Assembly (NCBI GenBank): GCA_025361385.1
Contig: JANYAJ010000230.1
Span: forward strand, 1-6,374
DNA from: Nitrospira sp.
Lineage (GTDB): Bacteria > Nitrospirota > Nitrospiria > Nitrospirales > Nitrospiraceae
Reading direction: 5' to 3'
DNA: 6,374 nt
Made by a program: the position numbers and the translations under genes. The stretch's first letter is position 1. The number at the start of each line of letters is the position of its first letter. Of this stretch, positions 5,840 through 6,374 are shown one piece after another. The notes under the pieces were generated by a model that did not search any database, was not told where the DNA came from, and was given only the letters and a program-made list of their open reading frames with translations.

Positions 5840-5884
5840 GCAGTCTTGACTGCCTTGACGCCATTTTTATCCATGTGATACATG
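5840..5884. promoter_or_regulatory. Divergent control region with two inverted repeats
   Basis: The 84-base gap between divergent arsC and the zinc-ribbon gene holds GCAGTC-TT-GACTGC (5840-5853, 6-base arms) and CATGT-GAT-ACATG (5872-5884, 5-base arms). Both could be operator half-site pairs. On the plus strand TTGACT (5846-5851) and TTGACG (5855-5860) are good -35 matches, but no convincing -10 follows at the right distance. The minus-strand promoter is likewise unclear, although an AT-rich GGATAAAAAT (minus strand of 5863-5872) is present. Confidence 0.4.
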
Positions 5885-5905
5885 ATCAACGATCGCCTCG
5901 TCTGA

Positions 5906-6292
5906 ATGTCTACTATGCCAACACCAATCTTCGGAACTAGCTCTACCGGTCAGTTTTCCTGTGCCACAGACACGCAACATACTTTACGAGATCTCCGCAC
6001 GAAGCGGAAGGGACAGCCGGTTTTCGTCCTCGGCCATGTATTGGCCAGAAAAGGGCAGGAAGGTGTCTTCGAAGTCTTTAACGACCGTCTAGCCATCGTG
6101 AAGTTTTCCGACGGCGGCGCGATCGGTTATGATCCGTTGGAGCTGCTCTTACCCACCGACATCGACGACAAAGGCATTGCCTACTTCGAAATTCGCCCCT
6201 GCGGGCAGTGCGAACAACTCTTCACCCTGACAGTCCAGGAATGCGAAGCCGTAGAAGAGCCCACCGCTTGTCCTGAATGCCGCTGCACCTAG
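5906..6292 (+). CDS. Protein with C-terminal zinc-ribbon-like Cys pairs (hypothetical)
   Basis: A 128-residue protein I do not recognise. Residues 1-36 are Ser/Thr-rich and probably disordered. Residues about 37-95 look like a compact beta-rich domain (PVFVLGHVLA, GVFEVFNDRLAIVKFSDG). The C-terminus has CGQC (99-102) and CPEC (122-125) separated by 19 residues, a zinc-ribbon pattern, plus extra Cys at 113 and 127. The frame has a TGA directly before the ATG at 5906, so it cannot start further left. ATG 5915 is the only other early choice. No ribosome site is seen, and codon use in the first 28 codons is less G/C-ending than in the rest. It is transcribed divergently from arsC. The fold suggests a nucleic-acid- or protein-binding role, but that is inference from the Cys pattern alone. 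Confidence 0.75.
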   Translation: MSTMPTPIFGTSSTGQFSCATDTQHTLRDLRTKRKGQPVFVLGHVLARKGQEGVFEVFNDRLAIVKFSDGGAIGYDPLELLLPTDIDDKGIAYFEIRPCGQCEQLFTLTVQECEAVEEPTACPECRCT

Positions 6293-6302
6293 CCACTCTC
6301 AT

Positions 6303-6374
6303 CTAGTCGACGAGAGGTGCGATCTCGATCGCTTTCTTAATCAGGCAATCACCGGCAAACGACTGCAGCGACAT
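6303..6374 (-). CDS. Possible 3' end of a minus-strand gene, cut by window edge
   Basis: Reading leftwards from the edge, 23 sense codons end in TAG at 6303-6305. The first codon at the edge is ATG, but this may be an internal Met. The peptide contains FAGDCLIKKAIEIAP, and its codons mostly end in G or C like the neighbours, which favours real coding. It would converge on the zinc-ribbon gene, leaving 10 bases between the two stops. It is too short to identify and may be chance. Confidence 0.35.
   Translation of the reverse strand: MSLQSFAGDCLIKKAIEIAPLVD

Noticed and set aside
6290..6319. Terminator between the two convergent right-hand genes
   Set aside because: The CACTCTC and GAGAGGTG segments pair only imperfectly, and there is no T-tract on either side.

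Overview
The window reads as a chromosomal segment of a moderately GC-rich, Gram-negative-type bacterium. The best inference is a Nitrospira-like member of the Nitrospirota. The support is gene style (a heavy-metal RND pump, a secreted HEAT-repeat protein, tiny Cys-knuckle proteins) and intergenic palindromic repeats of a kind I recall from Nitrospira genomes. That assignment is from memory and was not tested by any search. Nothing looks like a phage, transposase, CRISPR array, rRNA or tRNA.

Layout, left to right. (1) Positions 2-1306 hold the C-terminal part of a CzcA/CusA-type RND efflux pump, cut by the left edge. It overlaps by 4 bases (ATGA) a gene for an exported HEAT-repeat protein (1303-2106), so the two are very probably translationally coupled. 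(2) A hairpin built from GTTCGAG heptamers (2123-2170) closes that unit. A putative extended -10 promoter (2197-2226) then opens the next unit: peptide deformylase (def, 2282-2818) followed 23 bases later by an MsbA-type ABC exporter starting with GTG (2842-4566). (3) A long imperfect palindrome (4566-4690) begins at the last base of the exporter's stop codon. A shortened piece of the same kind of sequence seems to lie inside the def promoter. (4) A promoter at 4789-4818 drives two very small cysteine-containing proteins (4846-5040 and 5047-5256). They lie in the same reading frame, separated only by one TAG and two codons. (5) A 214-base gap rich in small inverted repeats separates these from a minus-strand ArsC-family reductase (5471-5821). 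(6) Divergent from it is a 128-residue protein with a C-terminal zinc-ribbon-like Cys pattern (5906-6292). The tail of a possible minus-strand gene touches the right edge (6303-6374).

Functionally, the left part is an envelope metal or solute efflux system with an added periplasmic repeat protein. The middle combines protein maturation (deformylase) with an inner-membrane exporter. The right part gathers four small thiol or metal-binding proteins within about 1.5 kb. The most interesting points are the coupled RND/HEAT pair, the same-frame pair of Cys-knuckle proteins, and the intergenic repeat family that may supply both terminators and promoter parts. No complete new defence or mobile system is visible.
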